Source of the DNA: Bacteroides ndongoniae
GTDB lineage: Bacteria > Bacteroidota > Bacteroidia > Bacteroidales > Bacteroidaceae
Direction: 5' to 3'
Length of the DNA stretch: 64,000 nucleotides
Assembly: GCF_900108345.1 (NCBI RefSeq)
Contig: NZ_FNVV01000014.1
Span: forward strand, 2,093,664-2,157,663
Position numbers and translations under genes: made by a program. The notes beneath the pieces were generated by a model. That model had not been told where the DNA came from, did not search any database, and worked only from the letters and a program-made list of their open reading frames with translations. Position 1 is the first letter of the stretch. Each line of letters opens with the position of its first letter. This document shows, in pieces, positions 1-8,373 of the stretch.

Positions 1-36
1 TGCATCCTGTTTCAAGAAATCGTCTTCCAGTCCCAT
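1..36 (-). CDS. N-terminal fragment of an unidentified protein
   Basis: An ATG on the minus strand at 36 opens a frame of twelve codons (MGLEDDFLKQDA) that runs off the left edge of the window. It begins 45 bp downstream of the trxA stop and points the same way, so it could be co-transcribed with trxA. Twelve residues are too few to name a family. Confidence 0.5.
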   Translation of the reverse strand, partial: MGLEDDFLKQDA

Positions 37-81
37 AATGTATGAATTTAGAGGTTTAACGTCAGTTGTCTGATACGGATG

Positions 82-396
82 TTACAGCAGTGCTTCGATT
101 TTCGACACATAAGTTGGTTTCGGAGCCGAACCTACCTGCTTGTCCACCAGCTTGCCTTCCTTGAAGAAAAGTACGGTGGGGATGTTGCGTATGCCAAATT
201 CGGCGGGCATGTCTGAGTTCTCGTCCACGTCGCACTTGCCGATGATTACCTTGCCTTCGTATTCGGTAGCCAGTTCCTCGATGATGGGAGCTACCATCTT
301 GCAGGGTCCGCACCACGGAGCCCAGAAGTCTATCACAACCGGTTTGCCTTCGGCCAACAGTTCCTTGTAATTGTTGTCTGTAATTTCTAAAGCCAT
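82..396 (-). CDS. trxA: Thioredoxin
   Basis: This 104-residue cytoplasmic protein is a single-domain thioredoxin that reduces protein disulfides. The active site WCGPC lies at residues 28-32, preceded by the usual DFWAP strand. The cis-proline loop is in the RNIPTV segment, and the C-terminal glycine of the fold is in VGSAPK. Length and domain order are those of classical TrxA, and there is no signal peptide, so it is not a periplasmic thiol-disulfide protein. It lies downstream of dnaE in the same direction. It also has its own -7/-33 promoter pair in the intergenic gap, so it can be expressed independently. Confidence 0.97.
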   Translation of the reverse strand: MALEITDNNYKELLAEGKPVVIDFWAPWCGPCKMVAPIIEELATEYEGKVIIGKCDVDENSDMPAEFGIRNIPTVLFFKEGKLVDKQVGSAPKPTYVSKIEALL

Positions 397-439
397 AGTT
401 ACAAATAATTTAATTGTATGAAATTGATATTAGTGGTGG

Positions 440-470
440 CAAAGATAAGGAAAGGTGAGCGTAATATCAA
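440..470 (-). promoter_or_regulatory. trxA promoter (Bacteroidetes -7/-33)
   Basis: On the minus strand, TATCTTTG (plus 440-447) matches the Bacteroidetes -7 consensus TAnnTTTG. A TTG at plus 468-470 lies 20 bp further upstream as the -33 element. The start codon is 43 bp downstream of the -7 box. The -33 element lies within the left arm of the dnaE-side hairpin. Confidence 0.6.
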
Positions 471-535
471 GCCCAAGGTTTACTTTTGGGCTTGACATTA
501 CCGAACCGCATCCTATCTTCGTGAAACAAAGATAG
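462..535 (-). terminator. Two hairpins after dnaE
   Basis: Immediately after the dnaE stop, CTATCTT (513-519) pairs with AAGATAG (529-535). Further on, a 15 bp stem with one mismatch joins 462-476 to 486-500 (core TCAAGCCCAA). The second hairpin has the geometry of a terminator but no clear U tract, and it overlaps the trxA promoter. Confidence 0.5.
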
Positions 536-3500
536 CTAATTTATCCGGAAGTCAAGCTCCGGACGTTCTTTTAAATAAGAAATTAACTCACGCCCTACCG
601 ACAACCTGACAGGCCTCGAAACGAGGTCGAGTGTCTGCTTCGTATCCGTGTCGCGCACCCTGAAGTACAGCTCCGTATTGCCCGGATGCTCCTTGGTCAG
701 CTCGGCCAGTTCGGTGATGAGGGCCGTGTTGAGGGCATCCAGCGGGATGACGATGGTTATCTTGTTAATCAGCTTCTCCTTCACGTCGGGCAGCAGTTCC
801 ATCGAAGTGATTTTCAGCTCCAGTTCGTCCTGCCTCCATTGCTTGGGCTGGCAGCGCGCCCTGATGAAGAGGAAGGTACGCTCGCCCAGATACCCCTGAT
901 AGGTCACCCAGTCGTTGCCAAAGAAAGGCAGTTCGGCCGAACCCGAGTAGTCTTCAATCTTGGCGATGCCGTAAGGATTTCCGTTCTTGCTGATGCCACG
1001 GCGTACGGAAGTGACAATGCCGCCCATGGTGATTTCGCGCCCTACGAGCGAGGCTTTGTCGTCCAGTTCAGCCATGTGCGTGTTGCACACATGTTCCAGC
1101 ACTACTGCATATTCGTCCAGCGGATGAGCCGACAGATAGATGCCCACCAGTTCGCGCTCGCGGTTCAGGCGGTCCAAGTCGCTCCACCGTTCGGCCGGCA
1201 GAATCTCGGGAGTGGCAATCTCCACCACATTCTCACCACCAAACAGCGAATTGGCGGCTGCCGCCTTGTCCAGCTGATAGCGGTTGCCGTAGCGTACCAA
1301 TGTGTCGATGAAGACTTCGTTCTTCGAGTTGACGGCAAAGTATTGTTCACGCTTCAGTTCGGGGAAGTTGTCGAAACCGCCCGCCAGTGCCAGACATTCG
1401 ATGTTTTTCTTGTTGCAGGCATTCAGGTTGACGCGCTGCACAAAGTCGAAGATACCTTTGAAAGGCCCGCCTTTGGCACGTTCGTCCATGATGCTCTGCA
1501 CAGCGCCTTCGCCCACACCCTTCACGGCACCCAGTCCGAAGCGGATGTTGCCTTCGGGGTTGACGGTGAACTTCAGGTTACTTTCGTTTACATCCGGACC
1601 CAGCACCTGTATGCCCATTGCCTTGCATTCGTCCATCAGCTTGGTGATGGTGGTGATGTCCGACAAGCTTCGGCTCATCACAGCCGCCATGTATTCAGCA
1701 GGATAGTTGGCCTTCAGGTAGGCAGTCTGGTAAGCCACCCACGAGTAGCACGTGGCATGCGACTTGTTGAACGCATACGAAGCAAACTTCTCCCAGTCGG
1801 CCCATATCTTTTCGAGCACTTTCGGGTCGTGACCGTTTTTCTGTCCGCCGGAGATGAACTTCGGCTTCATGTGGTCCAGCTTGTCGCGCAGTTTCTTACC
1901 CATCGCCTTACGGAGTGCATCGGACTCACCACGGGTGAAGTCGGCCAGCAGACGCGACAACAACATCACCTGCTCCTGGTAGACGGTGATGCCGTACGTG
2001 TCCTTCAGATATTTCTCCATGATGGGAATATCGTATTCGATAGGCTTACGGCCCCACTTACGGTCGATGAAGTCGGGAATGTAGTCCATAGGTCCCGGAC
2101 GATACAGGGCATTCATGGCGATGAGGTCCTCGAACGTACTGGGCTGCAACTCGCGCAGGTACTTCTGCATACCCGCCGACTCGAACTGGAAGGTTCCGAT
2201 GGTACGACCGTCGCAATACAGCTGATAAGTGGCAGGGTCGGTAATCGAAATCTTGTCTATATCCAGCTTCAGTCCGCGGTGCAGGCGGATGTTCTCTACC
2301 GCCTCCTTGATGATGGACAGCGTCTTCAGACCGAGGAAGTCCATCTTGATAAGTCCCGTATCCTCGATGACGGAGCCTTCGTACTGGGTGACGAGCATCT
2401 TCTCGCCCGTTTCTTTGTCGTCGGCCGTGCTGACAGGCACCCAGTCGGTAATGTCGTCACGGCAGATGATGGTTCCGCACGCATGTACACCGGTTCCGCG
2501 CACATTGCCTTCGAGCATCTTGGCATATTTGATGGTTTCGCGCACCAGCGGGTCGGGCGATGCTTCGGCTGCCTGCAACTCGGGCACGTAGGCGATGGCA
2601 TTGGGCAGGTTCAGTTTCTTGTCGGGAATCTTGTCGGGCACCAGCTTACACAGGCGGTCCGACTCGGACAGCGGCAGCTTCTCCACACGCGCCACGTCCT
2701 TGATGGCCATCTTCGTAGCCATCGTACCGTAGGTGATGATGTGAGCCACTTTTTCCTGTCCGTACTTCTCGGTCACCCAGCGCAGCACTTCGCCACGTCC
2801 GTCATCATCGAAGTCCACATCGATATCGGGCAAGGAGATACGGTCGGGATTGAGGAAACGCTCGAACAGCAGGTCATACTGGATAGGGTCGATTTTTGTG
2901 ATACCCAGACAGTAGGCCACAGCCGAACCAGCCGCCGAACCACGTCCCGGACCAACGGAAACGCCCAGTTGGGTACGGGCAGCGTTGATAAAGTCCTGCA
3001 CGATGAGGAAGTAGCCGGGGAAACCCATCGTCTTCATGATGTACAGCTCGAATACAAGCCGTTCCCTCACCTCCTCGCTCAACGGGTCGCCATACAGGCG
3101 TTTGGCACCGTCGAAGGCCAGCTTGGCCAGATAGTCGGCTTCCAGCTTGATACGGTACAGTTTCTCGTAGCCGCCCAAACGCTTGATTTTGGCTTTGGCA
3201 GCTTCTTCGTCGAGCACCACTTCACCGTTCTCGTTGCGGGTGAACTCGTTGAACAGGTCCTGTTCGGTATATTTCTTGCGATATTCTTCTTCTGTGCCGA
3301 AGTCCTCGGGAATGGCAAAGGTCGGCATGATGGGGGGATGGTCGATAGAGTAGAATTCCACTTTATCGAGAATCTCCAACGTATTCGACAAGGCTTCGGG
3401 CACGTCCTCGAACAGGGCGTTCATTTCGGCCTTAGTCTTCATCCACTCCTGTTTGGTGTAGAGCATGCGGGTGGGGTCGTCCAAATCTTTGCCCGTACTA

Positions 3501-4333
3501 AGGCAGATCAGACGGTCGTGCGCCTCGGCGTTCTCTTCGTCCACAAAGTGAACATCGTTGGTACAGATCACTTTGATGTCGTACTTTTTGGCGAACTCCA
3601 GCAGTTTGGCATTCACTTTCTGTTGCAACGGATAGGCTTCGTGATTGGCACGGGGCACCGTCGCCTTGTGCCGCTGAAGTTCCAGGTAGTAATCGTCGCC
3701 AAACAGATTCTTATACCAGCGGATGGCTTCCTCGGCCTCTTCCAGCCGGTCGTTGGTGATCTTCTTGGGCACCTCGCCTCCCAGGCAGGCCGAACAGACA
3801 ATCAGTCCTTCGTGATACTTCTCCAGCTCGCTACGGTCGGTACGCGGACGCATGTAGTATCCTTTTGTCCAGGCACGCGACACCAGTTTGATCAGGTTGT
3901 GATATCCCTTCTCGTTCTTGGCCAGTACAATCAGGTGATAACCGCTCTGGTCCTGCTTACCTTCCTTCAGATCCATCGTACGGCGCGCCACGTACATCTC
4001 GCAGCCGATGATGGGTTTGAAGATGCGGCCTTCAGCCTCGGCTATCTTGGAACGGCAATCAGCCAGCGCTGCTTCTTTGTCCTCGCATTCCTCCTTGCCG
4101 CTCTCAATATCGGCCATTTTCTTCTTCAGGTCCTTGATTTCTCCTTTCGGCCCGCCATTCTTCTTGTTGACATAGTTGGTGAACTCCTTGATGCCGAACA
4201 TATTTCCGTGGTCGGTCACGGCAATTCCCTTCATGCCATCCTTCATGGCCTTGTCTACCAGACGGCTGACACTGGCTTGTCCGTCAAGAAGCGAATACTG
4301 GGTATGAACGTGTAGATGAACAAAATCCTGCAT
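536..4333 (-). CDS. dnaE: DNA polymerase III subunit alpha
   Basis: This 1265-residue protein is the replicative polymerase. An N-terminal PHP domain begins with HLHVHTQYSLLDG (residues 6-18) and contains TDHGN. The C-family polymerase core has the metal-binding PDIDVDF motif, with aspartates at 503, 505 and 507; by analogy with E. coli, 505 and 507 are catalytic. A helix-hairpin-helix region (GLGAVKGVGEGAV) follows, then an OB fold (VGREITMGGIVTSV). It is about 100 residues longer than the E. coli enzyme. Part of this is a charged, probably coiled-coil insertion at about residues 57-104 inside the PHP domain. It is divergent from psd. The large open frame on the opposite strand is a codon-bias shadow. 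Confidence 0.97.
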   Translation of the reverse strand: MQDFVHLHVHTQYSLLDGQASVSRLVDKAMKDGMKGIAVTDHGNMFGIKEFTNYVNKKNGGPKGEIKDLKKKMADIESGKEECEDKEAALADCRSKIAEAEGRIFKPIIGCEMYVARRTMDLKEGKQDQSGYHLIVLAKNEKGYHNLIKLVSRAWTKGYYMRPRTDRSELEKYHEGLIVCSACLGGEVPKKITNDRLEEAEEAIRWYKNLFGDDYYLELQRHKATVPRANHEAYPLQQKVNAKLLEFAKKYDIKVICTNDVHFVDEENAEAHDRLICLSTGKDLDDPTRMLYTKQEWMKTKAEMNALFEDVPEALSNTLEILDKVEFYSIDHPPIMPTFAIPEDFGTEEEYRKKYTEQDLFNEFTRNENGEVVLDEEAAKAKIKRLGGYEKLYRIKLEADYLAKLAFDGAKRLYGDPLSEEVRERLVFELYIMKTMGFPGYFLIVQDFINAARTQLGVSVGPGRGSAAGSAVAYCLGITKIDPIQYDLLFERFLNPDRISLPDIDVDFDDDGRGEVLRWVTEKYGQEKVAHIITYGTMATKMAIKDVARVEKLPLSESDRLCKLVPDKIPDKKLNLPNAIAYVPELQAAEASPDPLVRETIKYAKMLEGNVRGTGVHACGTIICRDDITDWVPVSTADDKETGEKMLVTQYEGSVIEDTGLIKMDFLGLKTLSIIKEAVENIRLHRGLKLDIDKISITDPATYQLYCDGRTIGTFQFESAGMQKYLRELQPSTFEDLIAMNALYRPGPMDYIPDFIDRKWGRKPIEYDIPIMEKYLKDTYGITVYQEQVMLLSRLLADFTRGESDALRKAMGKKLRDKLDHMKPKFISGGQKNGHDPKVLEKIWADWEKFASYAFNKSHATCYSWVAYQTAYLKANYPAEYMAAVMSRSLSDITTITKLMDECKAMGIQVLGPDVNESNLKFTVNPEGNIRFGLGAVKGVGEGAVQSIMDERAKGGPFKGIFDFVQRVNLNACNKKNIECLALAGGFDNFPELKREQYFAVNSKNEVFIDTLVRYGNRYQLDKAAAANSLFGGENVVEIATPEILPAERWSDLDRLNRERELVGIYLSAHPLDEYAVVLEHVCNTHMAELDDKASLVGREITMGGIVTSVRRGISKNGNPYGIAKIEDYSGSAELPFFGNDWVTYQGYLGERTFLFIRARCQPKQWRQDELELKITSMELLPDVKEKLINKITIVIPLDALNTALITELAELTKEHPGNTELYFRVRDTDTKQTLDLVSRPVRLSVGRELISYLKERPELDFRIN

Positions 4334-4386
4334 ACAAACATTCTTTTATATTGAACGCATAAAAGTACAATCAATGAAACATCTAA

Positions 4387-4394
4387 CAAAAATA
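4387..4394 (-). promoter_or_regulatory. dnaE -7 element
   Basis: TATTTTTG on the minus strand (plus 4387-4394) fits TAnnTTTG and lies 53 bp upstream of the dnaE ATG. A TTG is present 16 bp further upstream (plus 4411-4413), a short spacing, so the -33 assignment is weak. Confidence 0.45.
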
Positions 4395-4438
4395 TTCCCC
4401 TAAAAGTTATCAACACTTGCATTTCTGCTTGTTTTTTC

Positions 4439-4469
4439 TTGTTAGATTTTCAAAATAAGCCTATTTTTG
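4439..4469 (+). promoter_or_regulatory. psd-pssA promoter
   Basis: TTG at 4439-4441 (-33) and TATTTTTG at 4462-4469 (-7) are separated by 20 bp, the normal Bacteroidetes spacing. The psd ATG is 35 bp downstream. Confidence 0.6.
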
Positions 4470-4504
4470 CAGATAATTTTAGTATAAAATATAAACGAAG
4501 GTAA

Positions 4505-5191
4505 ATGGTCCGACTAAAAAAACTTAAAAAGATACGTATTCACCGTGAAGGAACACACACATTGGTAGGCAGTTTTCTGTTGCTGCTCGTACTCAATGCC
4601 GGCTTGTATTTCGGACTGGAATGCAAAATTCCCTTCTACATCGTTGCAACTATCAGCCTTGTGGTATATGGTATTATGGTGAACTTCTTCCGCTGCCCGA
4701 TCCGTCTGTTTGGCGGCGACACCGAAAAGGTAGTCGTAGCCCCGGCCGACGGCAAAGTAGTAGTGATTGAAGAAGTGGAAGAAACGGAATACTTCCACGA
4801 CCGCCGTATCATGGTCTCTATTTTTATGAGCCTCGTCAACGTACATGCCAACTGGTACCCTGTAGACGGTACTATCAAAAAGGTAGGCCACCAGAACGGC
4901 AAGTTCATGAAAGCCTGGCTGCCCAAGGCCAGCACCGACAACGAACGTTCGATGGTAGTGATTGAAACCCCCGAAGGCGTAGAAGTAATGGCACGCCAGA
5001 TAGCCGGTGCCATGGCCCGACGCATTGTGACCTATGCCGAACCGGGCGAAGAATGCTACATCGACGAACACATGGGCTTCATCAAATTCGGCTCGCGCGT
5101 GGACGTATATCTCCCGCTGGGCACCGAAATCCTCGTCAAATTAGGACAACTGACTACCGGTAACCAAACCGTGATAGCCAAACTTAAATAA
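4505..5191 (+). CDS. psd: Phosphatidylserine decarboxylase (short, PSD-A type)
   Basis: This 228-residue inner-membrane enzyme decarboxylates phosphatidylserine to phosphatidylethanolamine. Hydrophobic segments at about residues 20-55 anchor it. The C-terminal motif FIKFGSRVDVYLP contains the self-cleavage Gly196-Ser197, where the serine would become the pyruvoyl cofactor on the small subunit. The length matches the short PSD-A class rather than the roughly 320-residue E. coli type. It is followed 13 bp later by pssA, which makes its substrate, so the two form an operon covering consecutive steps. Confidence 0.95.
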   Translation: MVRLKKLKKIRIHREGTHTLVGSFLLLLVLNAGLYFGLECKIPFYIVATISLVVYGIMVNFFRCPIRLFGGDTEKVVVAPADGKVVVIEEVEETEYFHDRRIMVSIFMSLVNVHANWYPVDGTIKKVGHQNGKFMKAWLPKASTDNERSMVVIETPEGVEVMARQIAGAMARRIVTYAEPGEECYIDEHMGFIKFGSRVDVYLPLGTEILVKLGQLTTGNQTVIAKLK

Positions 5192-5204
5192 AACCAGTAA
5201 CATC

Positions 5205-5915
5205 ATGGCAAACCGCATTACCCGCCATATCCCCAACACGCTGACCTGCATGAACCTGTTCTCGGGCTGCATAGCCGGTGTGATGGCTTTCGAAGCACAG
5301 TACGGAATGGCACTTCTCTTCATCATCATCAGTGCCGTGTTCGACTTCTTCGACGGTATGGCCGCACGTGCGCTCAATGCTCACTCCGTCATCGGGAAAG
5401 ACCTGGATTCGCTGGCCGACGATGTCAGCTTCGGACTGGTTCCTTCGCTCATCGTCTTCTCGTTGTTCAAGGAAATGCACTATCCGGCTTATATGGAAGG
5501 AGTTGCAGCGTGGTTGCCGTATGCCGCTTTTCTGATAGCAGTGTTTTCGGCCCTGCGACTGGCAAAGTTCAACAACGACACACGCCAGACCACTTCCTTT
5601 ATCGGCCTGCCCGTTCCTGCCAATGCCCTGTTTTGGGCCTCGCTGGTAGCCGGCTACCATCCGCTGCTCGTCAGCGAAAGTTTCCACCCGCTCTACCTGC
5701 TGGTACTGGTGTGCCTGTTCTCGTGGCTGCTGGTTTCGGAAATTCCCATGTTCTCGCTCAAGTTCAAGAATCTGTCATGGAAAGACAATAAAGTAAGTTT
5801 CAGCTTCCTGATACTTTGCGTTGTTTTCCTTGCCACGCTGCAAGTGAAAGGATTTGCCACCTGCATCGTGTGGTACATCTTCGTTTCGCTGCTGACAGGA
5901 CGGAAAAAAGCGTGA
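5205..5915 (+). CDS. pssA: CDP-diacylglycerol-serine O-phosphatidyltransferase
   Basis: This 236-residue multispanning membrane protein joins serine to CDP-diacylglycerol to give phosphatidylserine, the substrate of the preceding decarboxylase. The CDP-alcohol phosphotransferase signature D-x2-DG-x2-AR-x8-G-x3-D-x3-D is complete in the stretch from FDFFDG to LADDVSFG (about residues 45-75). About seven hydrophobic segments are visible. The start ATG is 13 bp after the psd stop. Confidence 0.96.
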   Translation: MANRITRHIPNTLTCMNLFSGCIAGVMAFEAQYGMALLFIIISAVFDFFDGMAARALNAHSVIGKDLDSLADDVSFGLVPSLIVFSLFKEMHYPAYMEGVAAWLPYAAFLIAVFSALRLAKFNNDTRQTTSFIGLPVPANALFWASLVAGYHPLLVSESFHPLYLLVLVCLFSWLLVSEIPMFSLKFKNLSWKDNKVSFSFLILCVVFLATLQVKGFATCIVWYIFVSLLTGRKKA

Positions 5916-5982
5916 ACTTTAGTCTGGCACGGTTGTTGTAGTAGCAGTTGTATAAAGAAACAACTTAAATACTTCGATACAC

Positions 5983-6276
5983 ATGTTACATTTCATAGGA
6001 TTCCTGTTCATACTCATCATAGCGATACTGCTCATCGGCCTCAGTATCATTGGCGGACTGGTGCGCAGCCTGTTCGGCTTCGGACGCAAGAAGACAGCTG
6101 GCCAGAACTACCACCGCGGTGGCTATTCGTTTGGCGGGAACAACCAACAGACTTCTTCGCGCACCAACAACGACGAAGGAATCAGCCCCGAAGAAGGGGA
6201 AATACACTTCAAACGCAAAAAGATTTTCACGAAAGACGACGGCGAATACGTCGACTTCGAGGAAGTAAAAGAATAA
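5983..6276 (+). CDS. DUF4834-type small membrane protein
   Basis: This 97-residue protein has one N-terminal transmembrane segment (residues 2-30, rich in Ile and Leu). A basic Gly/Phe-rich turn (LFGFGRKK) and a polar tail ending in acidic residues follow. The layout matches the Bacteroidetes family DUF4834; no function is known. It lies 67 bp after pssA, probably as the last gene of the phospholipid operon, and converges on tadA. Confidence 0.75.
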   Translation: MLHFIGFLFILIIAILLIGLSIIGGLVRSLFGFGRKKTAGQNYHRGGYSFGGNNQQTSSRTNNDEGISPEEGEIHFKRKKIFTKDDGEYVDFEEVKE

Positions 6277-6289
6277 TCCGGCACGCCTG

Positions 6290-6724
6290 TCAGCGCCGTT
6301 TGTTCAAGAAGAATTCTTTCATCAGCCGGGCACACTCGTCGGCCAGTACGCCTTGCGACACCTGCGTCTTGGGATGCAATGCCTGAGGCGCATAGCGCTG
6401 ATATCCTCTCTTTTCGTCCGCTGCTCCAAAGACCAGACGCCCAGTCTGTGCCCATCCGATAGCCCCTGCACACATCACGCACGGTTCTACCGTGACATAC
6501 AGCGTACATTCGTTCAGGTACTTTCCGCCCAGCGAGGAGGCAGCTGCTGTAATGGCTTGCATCTCGGCATGCGCGGTGACGTCGGTCAAGGTTTCTGTCA
6601 GGTTATAAGCACGTGCGATGATGCGGTCTTTACACACCACTACTGCACCAACCGGCACTTCTCCCCGCTCGGCAGCTTTCTGCGCTTCGGCCAGGGCCTG
6701 CTTCATGTAGTAAGTATCGTCCAT
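6290..6724 (-). CDS. tadA: tRNA adenosine(34) deaminase
   Basis: This 144-residue cytidine-deaminase-fold enzyme converts A34 to inosine in the tRNA-Arg(ACG) anticodon. The zinc-binding and catalytic motifs are HAEMQAI (catalytic Glu, zinc His) and PCVMCAGAI (two zinc Cys). N-terminal MDDTYYMKQALAEAQKAAERGEVPVGAVV is the standard TadA opening, written here only to fix the start; length is typical. It lies downstream of the small helical protein on the same strand. Confidence 0.95.
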   Translation of the reverse strand: MDDTYYMKQALAEAQKAAERGEVPVGAVVVCKDRIIARAYNLTETLTDVTAHAEMQAITAAASSLGGKYLNECTLYVTVEPCVMCAGAIGWAQTGRLVFGAADEKRGYQRYAPQALHPKTQVSQGVLADECARLMKEFFLNKRR

Positions 6725-6772
6725 AAGGAAATGAAGAATGAGAAATGAGGAACAAGAGGGAAATACTATCCG

Positions 6773-7006
6773 CTACCGCCGCATGTCATGTTCGCCAAAC
6801 AGCGTGGGATAATCCTCGTCCATGTTTTTATGGATAAAAGCGAGCACAGTCTCTCGCAGCCAACGTGATTTGTTCGTTATCTTGTACTTACGCAGATAAC
6901 TATCCACAATCCGCAGCTCTTCCTCGCTCATCAGGCACACCATGCGTTGCATGCGTTTCGGTTCCTGAGGCGTGGACTTGGCACAGGTTCTATCTCGCTT
7001 TCTCAT
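6773..7006 (-). CDS. Small helical protein, ribbon-helix-helix-like
   Basis: This 77-residue protein is not assigned to a named family with certainty. A basic N-terminus (MRKRDRTCAK) is followed by a possible short strand (KRMQRMVCLM). Two predicted helices come next: one around EEELRIVDSYLRKYK and one around SRWLRETVLAFIHKN. Strand-helix-helix order suggests a ribbon-helix-helix DNA-binding fold like those in mobilisation and antitoxin proteins, but no partner toxin or relaxase is adjacent. It is upstream of tadA with a 48 bp gap. Confidence 0.65.
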   Translation of the reverse strand: MRKRDRTCAKSTPQEPKRMQRMVCLMSEEELRIVDSYLRKYKITNKSRWLRETVLAFIHKNMDEDYPTLFGEHDMRR

Positions 7007-7016
7007 ATTTCTCCTG

Positions 7017-7067
7017 CAAAATTAGCTTTACTTCTGTAAATACAAAGCAGAAAAAAGATTAATTTTG
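7017..7067. promoter_or_regulatory. Divergent promoters of the helical protein/tadA and yraN
   Basis: Minus strand: TAATTTTG at plus 7017-7024 with TTTG at plus 7043-7046 (18 bp spacing) drives the small protein and tadA. Its -7 box is only 10 bp from the ATG, implying a very short leader. Plus strand: TAATTTTG at 7060-7067, 26 bp before the yraN ATG, with no clear -33. Confidence 0.5.
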
Positions 7068-7093
7068 TAGGGGAAGAACCAAAAACTGAAAAA

Positions 7094-7459
7094 ATGGCAG
7101 TGCACAATACCTTAGGCAAAGCCGGAGAAGACGCAGCCGTGAGCTACCTCGAAAAAAACGGCTACGAGATACTCCACCGCAACTGGCGCAAGAACCACCT
7201 GGAACTGGACATCGTGGCAACCAAGGACGGCGAGCTGGTGGTAATAGAAGTAAAGACCCGCCGGAACACCGACTACAAGGAGCCGCACGAAGCTGTGGAC
7301 TGGCAGAAGATACGCCACATCGTGGTAGCAGCCGACGCCTACATCAAGCACTTCGGCATCGATGCTCCTGTGCGATTCGACATCATCACTGCCGTAGGCG
7401 AAAAAGAGAACTTCCGCATCGAACACATCAAAGAAGCTTTTTACCCGCCCCTGTTCTGA
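7094..7459 (+). CDS. yraN: YraN family (UPF0102) putative nuclease
   Basis: This 121-residue protein has the Holliday-junction-resolvase-like fold of UPF0102. GKAGEDAAVSYLEKNGY is the first conserved helix. ELDIVA and VVIEVKTR carry the PD-(D/E)xK-like active site (Asp, then Glu-x-Lys). The cellular role of the family is not settled; nuclease activity is inferred from the fold. Length is normal. Confidence 0.9.
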   Translation: MAVHNTLGKAGEDAAVSYLEKNGYEILHRNWRKNHLELDIVATKDGELVVIEVKTRRNTDYKEPHEAVDWQKIRHIVVAADAYIKHFGIDAPVRFDIITAVGEKENFRIEHIKEAFYPPLF

Positions 7460-7485
7460 AACGCAAGGGAATAACCATATTAATC

Positions 7486-7576
7486 ATGGACATAGAAAAC
7501 AGCTATTTTCTCTTACGAAGAAGTAATCAAGAAATTCAACCGTAAAACGCGTAACGAATATGAAAACATTGCCTGA
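7486..7576 (+). pseudogene. Possible frameshifted micro-ORF before birA
   Basis: ATG at 7486 starts MDIENSYF and soon goes out of frame, stopping at 7543-7545. If one base is skipped at 7510, the reading continues as SYEEVIKKFNRKTRNEYEN and ends at TGA 7574-7576, overlapping the birA start (7560). The second part looks like real helical protein sequence. It may be a decayed small gene, a programmed shift, or chance. Confidence 0.3.
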
Positions 7577-8333
7577 GAACTTTACGTTTCCGATGATTGA
7601 CGTCGACGAGACCGTATCGACCAATCAGTACCTGAGCCAATTGTGCAACGAACAGCCCGAGTCCGTTGCCGAGTACACAACCGTAACCGCCCAGTTCCAG
7701 TCGGCCGGCAAAGGGCAACGCGGCAACAGCTGGGAGTCGGAGAAAGGCAAGAACCTGCTGTTCAGCGTCGTCCTCTACCCCACCTTTCTGGAGCCGCGCC
7801 GACAGTTCATCCTGTCGCAGATAGCCTCGCTGGCCATCAAGGAAGAGCTAAACCGGTGGTCGAACGACTTCTTTATCAAATGGCCCAACGACATCTACTA
7901 CCGCGAACAGAAGATTTGCGGCATGCTGATAGAGAACGAACTGACGGGACGCAGCATCAGCCGCTGTATCTGTGGCATCGGGCTGAACGTGAATCAGGAG
8001 ATTTTCCGCAGCGATGCTCCCAACCCTGTCTCGCTGAAGCAGATCACCGGCAAGGAACAGAACCGTGAGGAGATACTGACGCACATATTGAAACGGATGA
8101 AAATCTACTACGAAGGACTGCGCATGGAAGATCCCCAAACCTACGCCGACGAAGTAAATGCCCGTTACGCCCGTTCGCTGTTCCGCCGCCGCGGCTACCA
8201 CATGTACGAGGATGCCGACGGTCGCTTTCAGGCCCGCCTGCTGCGCGTCGAAGCGGACGGTCGCTTTGTGCTGGAAGACGAGAACGGGAAGGAACGCAGC
8301 TACCTGTTCAAGGAAGTACAATACGTGCTGTAG
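7560..8333 (+). CDS. birA: Biotin-[acetyl-CoA-carboxylase] ligase
   Basis: This 257-residue protein activates biotin as biotinyl-AMP and transfers it to a lysine on carrier domains. Ligase motifs seen are the GKGQRGNSWES loop (the GRGRxGR-type biotinyl-AMP-binding loop), LLFSVVLYP, KWPNDIYY and GIGLNVNQ. It lacks the N-terminal winged helix of E. coli BirA, so it should be a monofunctional ligase without repressor activity. A Gly/Arg-rich SH3-like C-terminal domain follows. It converges on the next lipoprotein gene. Confidence 0.93.
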   Translation: MKTLPENFTFPMIDVDETVSTNQYLSQLCNEQPESVAEYTTVTAQFQSAGKGQRGNSWESEKGKNLLFSVVLYPTFLEPRRQFILSQIASLAIKEELNRWSNDFFIKWPNDIYYREQKICGMLIENELTGRSISRCICGIGLNVNQEIFRSDAPNPVSLKQITGKEQNREEILTHILKRMKIYYEGLRMEDPQTYADEVNARYARSLFRRRGYHMYEDADGRFQARLLRVEADGRFVLEDENGKERSYLFKEVQYVL

Positions 8334-8373
8334 GCACGAAGCCTGCAGCGGGAAAAGGGGGAAACCGCCCGGC

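Noticed and set aside
686..4315. 1209-codon open frame antisense to dnaE
   Set aside because: It mirrors the codon bias of dnaE, has no recognisable domain or start signal, and dnaE on the other strand is certain.
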